From: Betaproteobacteria bacterium
GTDB taxonomy: Bacteria > Pseudomonadota > Gammaproteobacteria > Burkholderiales > Rhodocyclaceae
Assembly (NCBI GenBank): GCA_016720065.1
Contig: JADJXY010000002.1
Location: 1,377,001 to 1,441,000, forward strand
Direction of reading: 5' to 3'
Length of the DNA: 64,000 nt
Under the pieces are notes generated by a model, which saw only the letters and a program-made list of their open reading frames with translations, did not search any database and was not told where the DNA came from. This document shows positions 42,487-50,868 of the stretch, one piece after another. Positions within the stretch are counted from its first letter, which is position 1. The number at the start of each line of letters is the position of its first letter. The translations under genes were made by a program, and so were the position numbers.

Positions 42487-43517
42487 CACGCAGCCCCCTG
42501 AACTGCGGTAGCGGCGGTAGTGCCGAAGAGTTTGTCCACGTGATTCATGCCGGCAATCTGGAAGCCACGGACGTTGGCGTGCAACGGATCCTTTACCTCC
42601 AGGATGCGGTGCTTCGGAAATGCCTCTTTCACCGCCTTTTTAAAGAGGTAGGCACCGCCTCCGACCAGGATGATGTTCTGGAAGCTGTAGCTCGCATCGA
42701 TCCAGCGCATCATCGACGCCACGGCCTGCTGGGCGATCGAATGTGCCATGGGCATGGCTCGCGAGATGTCGTAGGGCTTCTGGTAGATCACCGGGTTTTT
42801 TCCGGTGCGTAATGCCAGGTCGATGGCCTCGATGTCGTTGTAGGGCGTACCGATGTCGTGCCCGATTTCTGCCGCAATGGCTTGCAGGATGTCGAAAACA
42901 CCCCGGTTCACCGAGTGACTCTTGTTTTGCACCAGGCGCATACCCCGCGCTACAAGCCAGTCGAAAGTGCGTGACCCCGGATCGAGAATCAGGCTTTGCT
43001 CCCGCTCGATGGCGGCCATCTTCTCGTGCTGAACAGCGAAATCAACCAGGGCGCCTTGGGGCTGCGCGATCGCCAAGGCCTTGCGGACCACCACGGTCTT
43101 GCCGCTGCCAATATCGTGCGTCCCGGTCACCGCTTTCTCAAGGGCGGTCTTCTTGGTAGTCAGCGCGGCCACCGGTAGCCCCACGACCAGCAGATCAATC
43201 GCGGGTTGCTTCATCAGAGCCAGGGCGCCCCGCAATAGCGCCAAGTACTCCGGCGTCTCAGTATAACGGTCATGCATCTGGGTGGCGCGGAACGTATCGG
43301 CGGCCAGTTCAACCTCAGGGCCGACCTCGTAGAAGAGGCCATTGATCGGGATCGCAACCGTTTTGCGCCGCTCATAGCCAGGCTGTCCCGAAGGCTCGCG
43401 CATGGTCGGATAAGCGACCGAAGGAAAGCTGGCGCAGCGGATGTCGCTACCAGCCACGTTGCTGACGTATTTGGTGTTGCCGAAACCGACATCCACCGCT
43501 CTGACGACATAGTCCAT
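42486..43517 (-). CDS. PRTRC system ParM-like protein D
   Basis: 343 aa actin-like ATPase. Phosphate-1 motif VDVGFGNTK (residues 8-16), phosphate-2 region LDPGSRTFDWLV, and adenosine motif ILVGGGAYLF. The sequence fits the ParM/StbA relative of the PRTRC system. AGGAG lies before the ATG at 43517. It is separated from the rest of PRTRC by a second integrase. Expected role: filament-based segregation of the excised element. Confidence 0.8.
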   Translation of the reverse strand: MDYVVRAVDVGFGNTKYVSNVAGSDIRCASFPSVAYPTMREPSGQPGYERRKTVAIPINGLFYEVGPEVELAADTFRATQMHDRYTETPEYLALLRGALALMKQPAIDLLVVGLPVAALTTKKTALEKAVTGTHDIGSGKTVVVRKALAIAQPQGALVDFAVQHEKMAAIEREQSLILDPGSRTFDWLVARGMRLVQNKSHSVNRGVFDILQAIAAEIGHDIGTPYNDIEAIDLALRTGKNPVIYQKPYDISRAMPMAHSIAQQAVASMMRWIDASYSFQNIILVGGGAYLFKKAVKEAFPKHRILEVKDPLHANVRGFQIAGMNHVDKLFGTTAATAVQGAA

Positions 43518-44692
43518 ATGAGGCTCCTGTATAGGTTTGCGAGCAGCCAGCATCAGCACCCCGATGCGGCCAGTCCACGCGAAATCCGCTCCGGTTGCCC
43601 CGGCTATCGCAATCAGCCTCGACCGTATTCGAAGTCCAGTCGACCTGAGTTGGGGTGAAAGTTGAGGTCATGCGCCCGGGTGCCAAAACAGCTCTCGCGT
43701 CGATTTACGGTCTCACTGGATCGGGGTACGTCAAGGGTACATTTCCAGCGGCTGTCCCATCGAAAACAGCAGTACAGGATCGAAACACTCACAGTGGAAA
43801 CCAGAGGCCGAGTTGGCGCCCGTCAAGCCCTGATTCAGCCTCGCTCCGGTCATCTCCCGAAAAATAAACGCACCCTGAGTTTCAATTTCAAGTGCCACCC
43901 GCAAGCCCCGGCATTCAGGTTCCGTCAGCGGGTTCGCCCATTGACCTTCTCTCGCTCCAAGTGTGAACTACAGCCTCCCGAGGCCTCCTGGCCTGCTCCA
44001 TCGCGGAGCAAAAGGCGTTGCGGTCGTTACCCGCCTCTTTAGCCCCCGACCTTGAGTCGGGTTGGCATGGTCCCCGAGACCGTGCCCGAAACTGTTTCAC
44101 CCGTAGTGCAACGTTAGACCTTGCCGACAGTTCCCTGTCGGACGCTCCTTGAGTGCGTGTCTTGCGTTCGGTTCAACTGGCCGGCACCCGATGCCGCGCT
44201 ATTGCTTCCCGTCATCGTTCGAGCACGCGCCTTGCGCAGCACACGTCGTGTTGGCCCTCATGGGCTCCGCGTGTGAAGCCGCTCGTACGCCTGTACTGCC
44301 CTGGACTTTCGGTCAGGGGCGGACCCATGCAGGTGGATGACGTTACGTATCGAGGACTGATCCCCCTATGGCGCAAGGCGAGACCTTCGCGCCGATGTTC
44401 TCCCCGCCTTCGAGGCGAGGTTGCATCACCAAGCCCGACGAACGCAGAAATGCGGAAGCGGACGGATCACTGTTTCATTTTTAAGACCGACCGAGTTGGA
44501 GGCCGCGCATAAGGCGCGACACCGGCAAACCCTGGGTAGGTACGGCGTGCTCGTGGTCGCACGCCGTGCCGAAGCACTCGACCACGCTTTGCGTACGCGA
44601 CGGAATCCGCGCCCGCGACGAACCGATGGATTCCACCAATACATCTGCTTTGGGCTGACGGGACAGCGCACGGCTCGCTTCGGAGATTTGTC
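43518..44692. other. Long non-coding, hairpin-rich region
   Basis: 1.17 kb between divergent protein D and the second integrase, with no convincing ORF. It contains several perfect hairpins, such as CCCGAC-CTTGA-GTCGGG (44045-44061) and CCGACAG-TTCC-CTGTCGG (44124-44141). It lies next to a ParM-like gene, so it could hold the centromere-like site, an origin of transfer, or a long leader of the integrase. None of these can be proven from the sequence. Confidence 0.4.
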
Positions 44693-45892
44693 ATGTCTGA
44701 TTTCAACGCTCGCCATACCCGTCGGCGGTTCCAAGGCTCCATCGGCGCCGGCCGCGCCGCCAACCACCAAGCGCCGCGCCGTCAGGAGTGGGCATCGATG
44801 ACGCCTGCCGAGATCCTGGAACGTTACCGTCCGGGCAAGGCCGACCCACTGCGGGTGCTCGACGTCCTGCTGGAACTGTTCAACTCACTGCACACCGCAC
44901 TGGAAAAAACGGTCTCGCACAAGACGCGGCAGGAACGGGCCGACTTCCTGCGGCGCTTCTTCCGCGATCTCAAGGTGAAGGCCAGATTCGCCACCGTGCC
45001 TGACCCTCGGAACCTCGGCGACCGCCACATCCGGGCCATGATCAAGGTCTGGCAGCAGGAGCAACTCGCACCCGCCACCATCCAGACCTACCTCAGTTTC
45101 CTGCGCGGACTCGCGCTGTGGCTAGGCAAGCCGGGATTCATTCGCACGCCGGCTCATTACGGGCTGGCACCGGCCGAATACCAGCGCCATGAATATGCCC
45201 AGCGCGACAAGAGTTGGACGGCGGCGGGCATCGACATCGATGCGCTGATCGAGCGGATCAGCGCTTATGACCGCTACGTCGGCGCTTCGCTACGGCTCAT
45301 CCGAGCGATGGGGCTGCGACGCAAAGAGTCGGTGATGTTCCGGCCCAACCAATGCGTGGTCACCTTCGAGGCAACGGGGCTAGCGCACGAACAGCGACAA
45401 GCGGATCGCTACGTGCGAATCAAGGAAGGCGCGAAGGGAGGAAGGCTGCGCTTCGTGCCACTGGATTCAGAGCAACGCATTGCAGCTTTGGCGTTCGCCC
45501 AGGCAGTCGTTCAGGAAGATGACGCGCACCTGGGCGATCCTCGCCACAGCCTGAAACACAACCTGCGACGTTTCGACTACGTGATGGCCCGCTTTGGCAT
45601 CACGGCGGAGGGATTGGGGGCCACGGCGCACGGATTGCGCCACGAAGCGATGATCGACCACTACACCGACAAGGCCGGCGTCGCGCCGCCAGTGCGAGGC
45701 GGCGGTGATGTGCCTGCCGACGTGGACGCTACGGCAAGACTCTCTGCCGCCCGTCTCGCGGGGCATAACCGGACAAGAGCTTCCGGCGCCTACCTTGGCG
45801 GATTACTTGATCGACAAGCGGCGCTGAGGGCACAGCAGCAAGGCAATGCGTCGGGCGCATCCGGCGATGAAGGCTTACCCAAGGAGCGTTGA
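44693..45892 (+). CDS. Second tyrosine recombinase (integrase_1 type)
   Basis: 399 aa. A SAM-like N-terminal part (TIQTYLSFLRGLALWLGKPG) precedes the catalytic domain: R209 (RAMGLRRKES), a beta-hairpin lysine (KEGAKGGRLRFVPL), H313-x-x-R316 (AHGLRHEAM), and nucleophile Y367 (SGAYLGG). It is unrelated in detail to the P4-type integrase at the end of the element. It sits inside the PRTRC region and could resolve dimers of the circular form, or be the remnant of another integration module. Confidence 0.82.
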   Translation: MSDFNARHTRRRFQGSIGAGRAANHQAPRRQEWASMTPAEILERYRPGKADPLRVLDVLLELFNSLHTALEKTVSHKTRQERADFLRRFFRDLKVKARFATVPDPRNLGDRHIRAMIKVWQQEQLAPATIQTYLSFLRGLALWLGKPGFIRTPAHYGLAPAEYQRHEYAQRDKSWTAAGIDIDALIERISAYDRYVGASLRLIRAMGLRRKESVMFRPNQCVVTFEATGLAHEQRQADRYVRIKEGAKGGRLRFVPLDSEQRIAALAFAQAVVQEDDAHLGDPRHSLKHNLRRFDYVMARFGITAEGLGATAHGLRHEAMIDHYTDKAGVAPPVRGGGDVPADVDATARLSAARLAGHNRTRASGAYLGGLLDRQAALRAQQQGNASGASGDEGLPKER

Positions 45893-45960
45893 GCTGGGCC
45901 TGCATCCGGCCTACTCAAGAAAGGAACGGGGGCTTTGCAGCCCCCATTTTGCTCCGTCGA

Positions 45961-46170
45961 TCATAGTCGTATTCCCGTGCGGCCTCGAAGTCCCTCGCGG
46001 TAGAGCACCGCGCCGATGTGGCAGAGAAGCGCTTGATCATCCTCGGAAAGTTCGAGGCCGTCCATCCAGGTGGCAAGTTGCACGATGGCCTCGTCGATGG
46101 CTTCAACGCTGCCGCTGATGTCCAGCAGTTCGGCATGGGCCTCGAACTGCTTGATGATGGGGTGATCCAT
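45961..46170 (-). CDS. Small acidic hypothetical protein
   Basis: 69 aa, helical and acidic (SVEAIDEAIVQLATWMDGLE, LSEDDQALLCHIGAVLYREG). No recognised family. Last gene of the leftward PRTRC unit. The ATG at 46170 is the first good start in frame. Confidence 0.5.
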   Translation of the reverse strand: MDHPIIKQFEAHAELLDISGSVEAIDEAIVQLATWMDGLELSEDDQALLCHIGAVLYREGLRGRTGIRL

Positions 46171-46274
46171 GATCTGGCCTCCGCTTTCGGGGGAATGGGC
46201 ATCATCATAGTACCCATCGCGCAGAATGCCGCACACCCGATTCACCTTTACACCGACCGCCTTGTCCCATGCCG

Positions 46275-46484
46275 TCAGCCGGCGGGCGTTACGTCGAAGT
46301 CCTCGTCCGGGTAGATGACGCAGGCGTCCGGTTTGCAAGGCGCTCCGGCAAGTTCCTCTTCCGTCACGCTGGAGCGCGATAGCGCCGCGCAACGGGCGAG
46401 CGATTCGCTCGATTCCGCGACTTGCCCCAGGCGCAACGCCCGACCCTCGCGCATCACGCGGACATTCCATGTTCTGTGTGCCAT
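46275..46484 (-). CDS. Small hypothetical protein after PRTRC ThiF
   Basis: 69 aa. Starts MAHRTWNVRVMREGRALRLG, then SSESLARCAALSRS and an acidic end (YPDEDFDVTPAG). The start lies 13 bp beyond the ThiF stop codon with GGGAGAC upstream. No recognised family. It appears to be part of the same transcription unit. Confidence 0.55.
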   Translation of the reverse strand: MAHRTWNVRVMREGRALRLGQVAESSESLARCAALSRSSVTEEELAGAPCKPDACVIYPDEDFDVTPAG

Positions 46485-46497
46485 GTCTCCCTTCCGC

Positions 46498-47325
46498 TCA
46501 GGCTGCTTCCGCCAACGTTTCATCCTCGTCTTGGCGCTCATCGGCCATGACGCAACCGAAACGCGCCCAGGTCTTCGGATCAACCTCGATGGGGCCGGTC
46601 CGTTTCGAGTCGAGATTGACTACCACGCCATGCTGGTCGAGTCGCCCATTGGAGAAGAGTTCATAGAGCAACTGCGCCGCGAAACGCACCGCCACGTCGT
46701 TGATGAACAGGCCTTGGGAAGCCAGCGACACCCGGACCGAACACGAAGGCCGGTTGTCGTCTGGAGCACTGGTATCCAGCAATTCGGGGAAGAGTTCGGT
46801 GACGCAGGGCAGGCGCATACTCCTCTCACTCCTTGTCCGGTGCGGCCCCTGCCCCAATATAGCCTGAGCGCTTGCCTCGGTGTTGCCGAGATCCAGCCAG
46901 TACCGATAGCGTCCGCCGCCATCGAACACTGCCTCATGCAGCATTCGACGCGCGAAGCGGCTGTCCACGCAACTTACCAGGATATCGGCACTCAGCGGCG
47001 AGTAGCGGTTGGTCTCGAAGGCCTCGTAGCGAACGGGATGGGCGATCCAGTCCAGCCCGTAGAACTGGTTGAGGCGGTGGATGGTCACTATGGCCTTGTG
47101 TCGACCGATGTCGGCGGGGCTGTAGAGTTGCCGGCCCATGTTGGCCTCGCTCACCCGGTCTGCATCGAAGGCGGTGACGTGCAAGCCGTGGGGGTGGCCG
47201 AGCGCCTTCATGGCAATGTCGAGCCGGGCGAGGCAGGCGGCCATTTGCGCGCCGTTGCCGCCGACACCGACCAGATGGATGCTGACGCGACGGTCGAGCA
47301 GTGCGGGGTCGATCAGGTGTTCCAC
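46498..47325 (-). CDS. PRTRC system ThiF-family E1-like enzyme
   Basis: 275 aa Rossmann-fold adenylating enzyme. Nucleotide motif VGVGGNG (from residue 19), then D54-x-D56 with the RQ pair (FDADRVSEANMGRQLY) as in ThiF/MoeB/E1, and D121 (SCVDSRF). C174 (RLPCVTELFP) lies where ThiF/E1 enzymes place their thioester cysteine. It should adenylate the C-terminus of a ubiquitin-like protein, here most likely PRTRC protein C. Overlaps protein A by 13 bp. Confidence 0.88.
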   Translation of the reverse strand: MEHLIDPALLDRRVSIHLVGVGGNGAQMAACLARLDIAMKALGHPHGLHVTAFDADRVSEANMGRQLYSPADIGRHKAIVTIHRLNQFYGLDWIAHPVRYEAFETNRYSPLSADILVSCVDSRFARRMLHEAVFDGGGRYRYWLDLGNTEASAQAILGQGPHRTRSERSMRLPCVTELFPELLDTSAPDDNRPSCSVRVSLASQGLFINDVAVRFAAQLLYELFSNGRLDQHGVVVNLDSKRTGPIEVDPKTWARFGCVMADERQDEDETLAEAA

Positions 47326-48017
47326 GGTCCGAACCTCCTTCCTTGGTAGAAACTCAGTATCCGGCGCAGCAGGCCCGGTTCAAGGTCGGGTTCCGGGTAG
47401 TGTGGCGCCGTGGTGTCAGCCTGCCACGGATGCGGCAAGGGGTGGAACCGGCCATTGACCGCCAGCCGGAACAGGGCGCTGGGCTTAGGCTGATGCAGGC
47501 AACCAAGCACCCCGGCCACCTTGATGCCCTGATCATCGCGGTCGTCCTTTGCCGACCAGAATGGCAAGCCGTGGCCGTGGGTATGCAGGTCCACGGCCAG
47601 TGTCTCGTCGGCATCCATCGCTGGCACCCGGTAATCGATCTGGTGCGGCGACACATCGAGGGGTTCGCACAGCGCGAGCCGCAAGCTCCGGCTACGCCGG
47701 GAGTAGATCAGCGCTCCGGCCACCTCGTTGGGCAAGCCTCGGCGACCGGCTTCGATGAACGCCTCGATCAGCCGGATGGGCAATACGCCGAAAGTGAAAG
47801 TCAGCCGCTCCTTGATGCCGCCGTAGGGCAGCGGGATCGGCAACGCGGGGGAGAGCCGCTGGATGCAGTCCAGCCAGTCGAGTTTGACCTGCACGAAAAC
47901 GCCGTTGGCAGCGAGAATGATCCTTTGGCCGTTCACCATGTCGGGCAAGGGGCCAAAACGCGGCGCGGCGATGACCGGGCAAGCCGACTGTAGGGCAAGG
48001 TCGCGCACATCCATCAT
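47313..48017 (-). CDS. PRTRC system protein A, JAMM/MPN+ metallopeptidase
   Basis: 234 aa. It carries a complete JAMM motif: upstream E98 (PNEVAGALIY), then H145-x-H147-x7-S155-x2-D158 (DLHTHGHGLPFWSAKDDRDD). This is the zinc-binding signature of deubiquitinase-type isopeptidases (Rpn11, AMSH, bacterial JAB). It should cleave after the C-terminus of a ubiquitin-like domain, to mature or remove it. It is overlapped by protein B at the 5' end and ThiF at the 3' end. Confidence 0.85.
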   Translation of the reverse strand: MMDVRDLALQSACPVIAAPRFGPLPDMVNGQRIILAANGVFVQVKLDWLDCIQRLSPALPIPLPYGGIKERLTFTFGVLPIRLIEAFIEAGRRGLPNEVAGALIYSRRSRSLRLALCEPLDVSPHQIDYRVPAMDADETLAVDLHTHGHGLPFWSAKDDRDDQGIKVAGVLGCLHQPKPSALFRLAVNGRFHPLPHPWQADTTAPHYPEPDLEPGLLRRILSFYQGRRFGPWNT

Positions 48018-48754
48018 GTCCCCTCCGTGATGCCCAACAGACCACCCAGGGTCATCTTTACATCGACCAGCACCCGCTCGGGGAAACGCCGGAATCGTCC
48101 ATCGAGCATCTCTCGCCAGAAGGCGTAAGCGCCGCCGCGATAGCGCACCAGTTTGCCGGGGCCGTTCGGATGGGTGAAGTAGGAGCGTAAGAAAGCATCG
48201 TTCCACGCGGCGATCTTCTCGACCGTGGTGCCCTCGGGCACGGGGACGTTGCCTTGGCAGATGTTGCCCCGCACATCGACGTTGAAGTACGGTACTTGGA
48301 ATAGTGGCGTGGCCGGGGTTGGACGCCCTACTCCCTTCACTGCCCATACCCGCCAGACCCGGCCAGAAGCTGCAAAGACCAATCCCGGATGGGGCACGCT
48401 GTCGCCGCGTTCGCGCCCGCCGAAGGCCTCGGCGTGTTCCTCGTCGACACGGAAGGCGATGTGGCAGCGTGCCGGTGGAACCCACCAGACGATCAGGTCG
48501 CCATCCATGTAGAGCACCGTCTCCGGCAGAAATCCGCCGTGGGCAGTTCGCTTGAGCAGGGCGCGGGCGAGGTCCATCGCCGCCCGGGGCGTCATCGCCT
48601 GCCCGGCGCCGATGACGGCTTCGCCATCGACTTCCTCGATGTCATGCACGGTAGCCAGCGCACTACCCTGCTGGCCGTCGTAGATCAGGACCGCCCGGCG
48701 CAGATGCACGGTGCCCGCGCTCGGGGCCTGAATGGAAAACTCGGCTTGGTTCAT
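48014..48754 (-). CDS. PRTRC system protein B, E2-like
   Basis: 246 aa. The C-terminal half contains PYFNVDVRGNICQGNVPVPEG (split here: FNVDVRGNIC, then QGNVPVPEG). This is arranged like the active-site stretch of E2 ubiquitin-conjugating enzymes (HPN...G.IC), with C166 at the thioester position and FN instead of PN. The family is known as prokaryotic E2 family D. It would accept the ubiquitin-like protein from ThiF. ATGA overlap with protein A. Confidence 0.75.
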   Translation of the reverse strand: MNQAEFSIQAPSAGTVHLRRAVLIYDGQQGSALATVHDIEEVDGEAVIGAGQAMTPRAAMDLARALLKRTAHGGFLPETVLYMDGDLIVWWVPPARCHIAFRVDEEHAEAFGGRERGDSVPHPGLVFAASGRVWRVWAVKGVGRPTPATPLFQVPYFNVDVRGNICQGNVPVPEGTTVEKIAAWNDAFLRSYFTHPNGPGKLVRYRGGAYAFWREMLDGRFRRFPERVLVDVKMTLGGLLGITEGT

Positions 48755-48771
48755 GGTTGTTACCTCCACGA

Positions 48772-49791
48772 TCAGTTTCCCGCCGAGAGGTGATGAATCA
48801 AGCGGTCGATCCGCCGGATGGCCTCGAAGCGGCTGGCCATCGCCCGCTGCCACGCGCCGAAGGCACCGGGGTCGTCCAGTGGCACCCGGACCTCGCCCAT
48901 GTGCTCGCAGTATTCGCCTTGATGAGCGAGGTTGAGCAGGTCGTCGTAGATACGGGTGGTCACGTCCCCTTCCGTCCACGACAGCACGGCGCCGAAGCCG
49001 ACGAACTCGCCGTCGATGTCGTGGCGGAAGCTATCGTCGATGTCCAGGCTGGCCAGCGCCAGCGCTTCCTCGGCCACTGCCTTGGCGCTCGGATCGGATT
49101 GGTGCTTGATCGCCCGGCGCAGGAAGCGGGCGCATTGCGCCAGTTCCAGCCCGCGCGGCCAGCGCCGGGTCCATGCCGGAAAGCACGCTTCCAGCGTGGC
49201 CTTGCTGACCATTTCCGTCCGCATCGCTTCGCGCTCTTCTTCATCCTCGCCGCAGTTCATGTCCAGTGCGGCTTCCTCGTCTTCTTCGCCGCACCAGTAA
49301 AGATAGGTCGCCACGTCGCAGGCGATGTCGGGCGTAAACAGCGGATAGACGAAGGCGCTCTGACGGCGCAGCACATGCAGGATGACGCTCCCCAAGCCGG
49401 GCACGCGGGCGCTCAGAGCCTCCAGCCCCGCCCCCACCGGCCATTCCTGCTCATGGCATTCACACCACGAGGCTTCCATCGCATCGAAGTCGAAGTCCTT
49501 GGGTGGCTGGCCGCCGTAGTAGCGGTAGTAATCGCCATCACTGGAGACCATATGCAGGGCAAAGCGCGGCTTCAGGCAATGCAGCGCGCCGATCTGGCGC
49601 TTGAGCCAGCCATCGAGCGCCTGCCGGCAGGCATCGAGGGAGTCGCTCCAAGTCGCAGGGATGTCGCTCTCGTCGAAGGCCTCGGCTTCAATCAAGAAGC
49701 GCGACACCGTGGCATTGGCCGCCAGCAGCGCCCCCGGTGCGATGGTGCGCGGCACCTGCGGAGCGATGCGCGGCAGGACCAATGCCATCAT
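48772..49791 (-). CDS. PRTRC system protein F
   Basis: 339 aa from ATG 49791, which overlaps the protein C stop as ATGA; the longer ORF upstream is spurious. Rich in acidic residues and cysteines (WCECHEQEWPVGAG, WCGEEDEEAALDMNCGEDEEER), with a helical C-terminus. Matches the PRTRC protein F type by position and composition. No catalytic motif recognised; function unknown. Confidence 0.72.
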   Translation of the reverse strand: MMALVLPRIAPQVPRTIAPGALLAANATVSRFLIEAEAFDESDIPATWSDSLDACRQALDGWLKRQIGALHCLKPRFALHMVSSDGDYYRYYGGQPPKDFDFDAMEASWCECHEQEWPVGAGLEALSARVPGLGSVILHVLRRQSAFVYPLFTPDIACDVATYLYWCGEEDEEAALDMNCGEDEEEREAMRTEMVSKATLEACFPAWTRRWPRGLELAQCARFLRRAIKHQSDPSAKAVAEEALALASLDIDDSFRHDIDGEFVGFGAVLSWTEGDVTTRIYDDLLNLAHQGEYCEHMGEVRVPLDDPGAFGAWQRAMASRFEAIRRIDRLIHHLSAGN

Positions 49792-50222
49792 GGTAGCGGG
49801 GCCAACATGTCGCTGGTCGGCAGGACGCGGGCTGTATGGCGTTCCGTCGCATCGCGCCGGGTGCGCAACACGAAGGCACCCCAAGCGCTGCCGCATGCCT
49901 GCGTGCCGCGCCGGGTCAGTGCTTTGGCGAGCTTGCCGGTGATATCCGAGCGCCCCTCGGATTCAACCGCCACAGCAGCCATGAGGGTGGCCAGCCGCTC
50001 CCCTTCATCGTCACTCCCACCCTTGGTTCCCACCGCCTTGCGGAAGGTATATTCCTGCACGCCGTCCCGGACCTCACCTGCCTCGATCTCGGCGCTGATG
50101 AGTTCGGGGTATTGGGTGCTGTAGAGATCGCGGACCTCCTTCGGTTCCATACCCGGCACGTCGGGCAACTGCATGCCGTTGTAGCGGAAGACCCGCCGGA
50201 TTTCGTTGATTGCAATGCTCAT
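49788..50222 (-). CDS. PRTRC system protein C, ubiquitin-like, with C-terminal extension
   Basis: 144 aa. Residues 1-69 fit the prokaryotic ubiquitin-like (beta-grasp) family that defines PRTRC protein C: MSIAINEIRRVFRYNG, LPDVPGMEPKEVRDLY, EYTFRKAVGTKGG. That family normally ends about here, near residues 65-75. In this gene a Gly-Gly pair (68-69) is followed by another 75 residues beginning SDDEGERLATL. This looks like a precursor that the JAMM protein could process. AGGAG precedes the ATG by 8 bases. Confidence 0.72.
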   Translation of the reverse strand: MSIAINEIRRVFRYNGMQLPDVPGMEPKEVRDLYSTQYPELISAEIEAGEVRDGVQEYTFRKAVGTKGGSDDEGERLATLMAAVAVESEGRSDITGKLAKALTRRGTQACGSAWGAFVLRTRRDATERHTARVLPTSDMLAPLP

Positions 50223-50311
50223 CGTTGGACTCCTGTCGTCTGGACGGCCTCCCGAAGGGAAGGCCCTTGCCATCAGTCTCTCGCCGCCCGACCCGCTTTC
50301 AAGGCCGGAAC

Positions 50312-50791
50312 TCAGCCGAACAGGTCGTAGGAATCACCGCCGGCAGCGGTTGCTGCCGATGGTTGCGGCTCGTTGCCACCGTTCTCGTCGTCACCGTCGT
50401 CGAGGCCACCGTCTGGGCTGGTCTGTACCGTGCCCGGGGCCTTCGTCGTGGCATCAGCAGGGGCGTGCTTGACCGCCTTGGTCATCGCCTCCCCCGCCTT
50501 CTTTGCCGATGCCGCCTTGGCCGCTTGCAGCACTTCCTGCGTGGCTTCGGCCTGCTTGGCAAGGCTCTGGCGGACCTCGCGGTAACCCTTCAACACCTCT
50601 ACGAAGCCCGCATCGAATTCAGCGGGTGTCGCCGTCAGACTCAAGGCCTTGGTCAGCGCCGGTTCGTCTACGTCCTTCTTCGGCTTAGGGATCACGTTGA
50701 TCGTCATCCGCCCGGTCTTCTCGTCGGCACTGAGCAGCATCGTCAAGGTGGTGCTCGTCGCCAGCGCATAGAGTTCTTCGAACATTGTCAT
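50312..50791 (-). CDS. PRTRC system protein E
   Basis: 159 aa. An ordered N-terminal part (FEELYALATSTTLTMLL, RMTINVIPKPKKDV) is followed by Ala/Lys-rich helices and a disordered acidic tail ending YDLFG. It matches protein E of PRTRC in position and layout. GGAG six bases before the ATG. Function unknown. Confidence 0.72.
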   Translation of the reverse strand: MTMFEELYALATSTTLTMLLSADEKTGRMTINVIPKPKKDVDEPALTKALSLTATPAEFDAGFVEVLKGYREVRQSLAKQAEATQEVLQAAKAASAKKAGEAMTKAVKHAPADATTKAPGTVQTSPDGGLDDGDDENGGNEPQPSAATAAGGDSYDLFG

Positions 50792-50868
50792 GTCACGCTC
50801 CTTCGAAAAAGAAATTCCTTCGAGACCATGCTACGAAGGCATTCGGGGTTTTCCAGTGGTTGCACCGC

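Noticed and set aside
43655..44340. Several short ORFs (60-126 aa) between protein D and the second integrase
   Set aside because: No good start signals, low-complexity translations, and they cross several perfect hairpins. I treat the region as non-coding.
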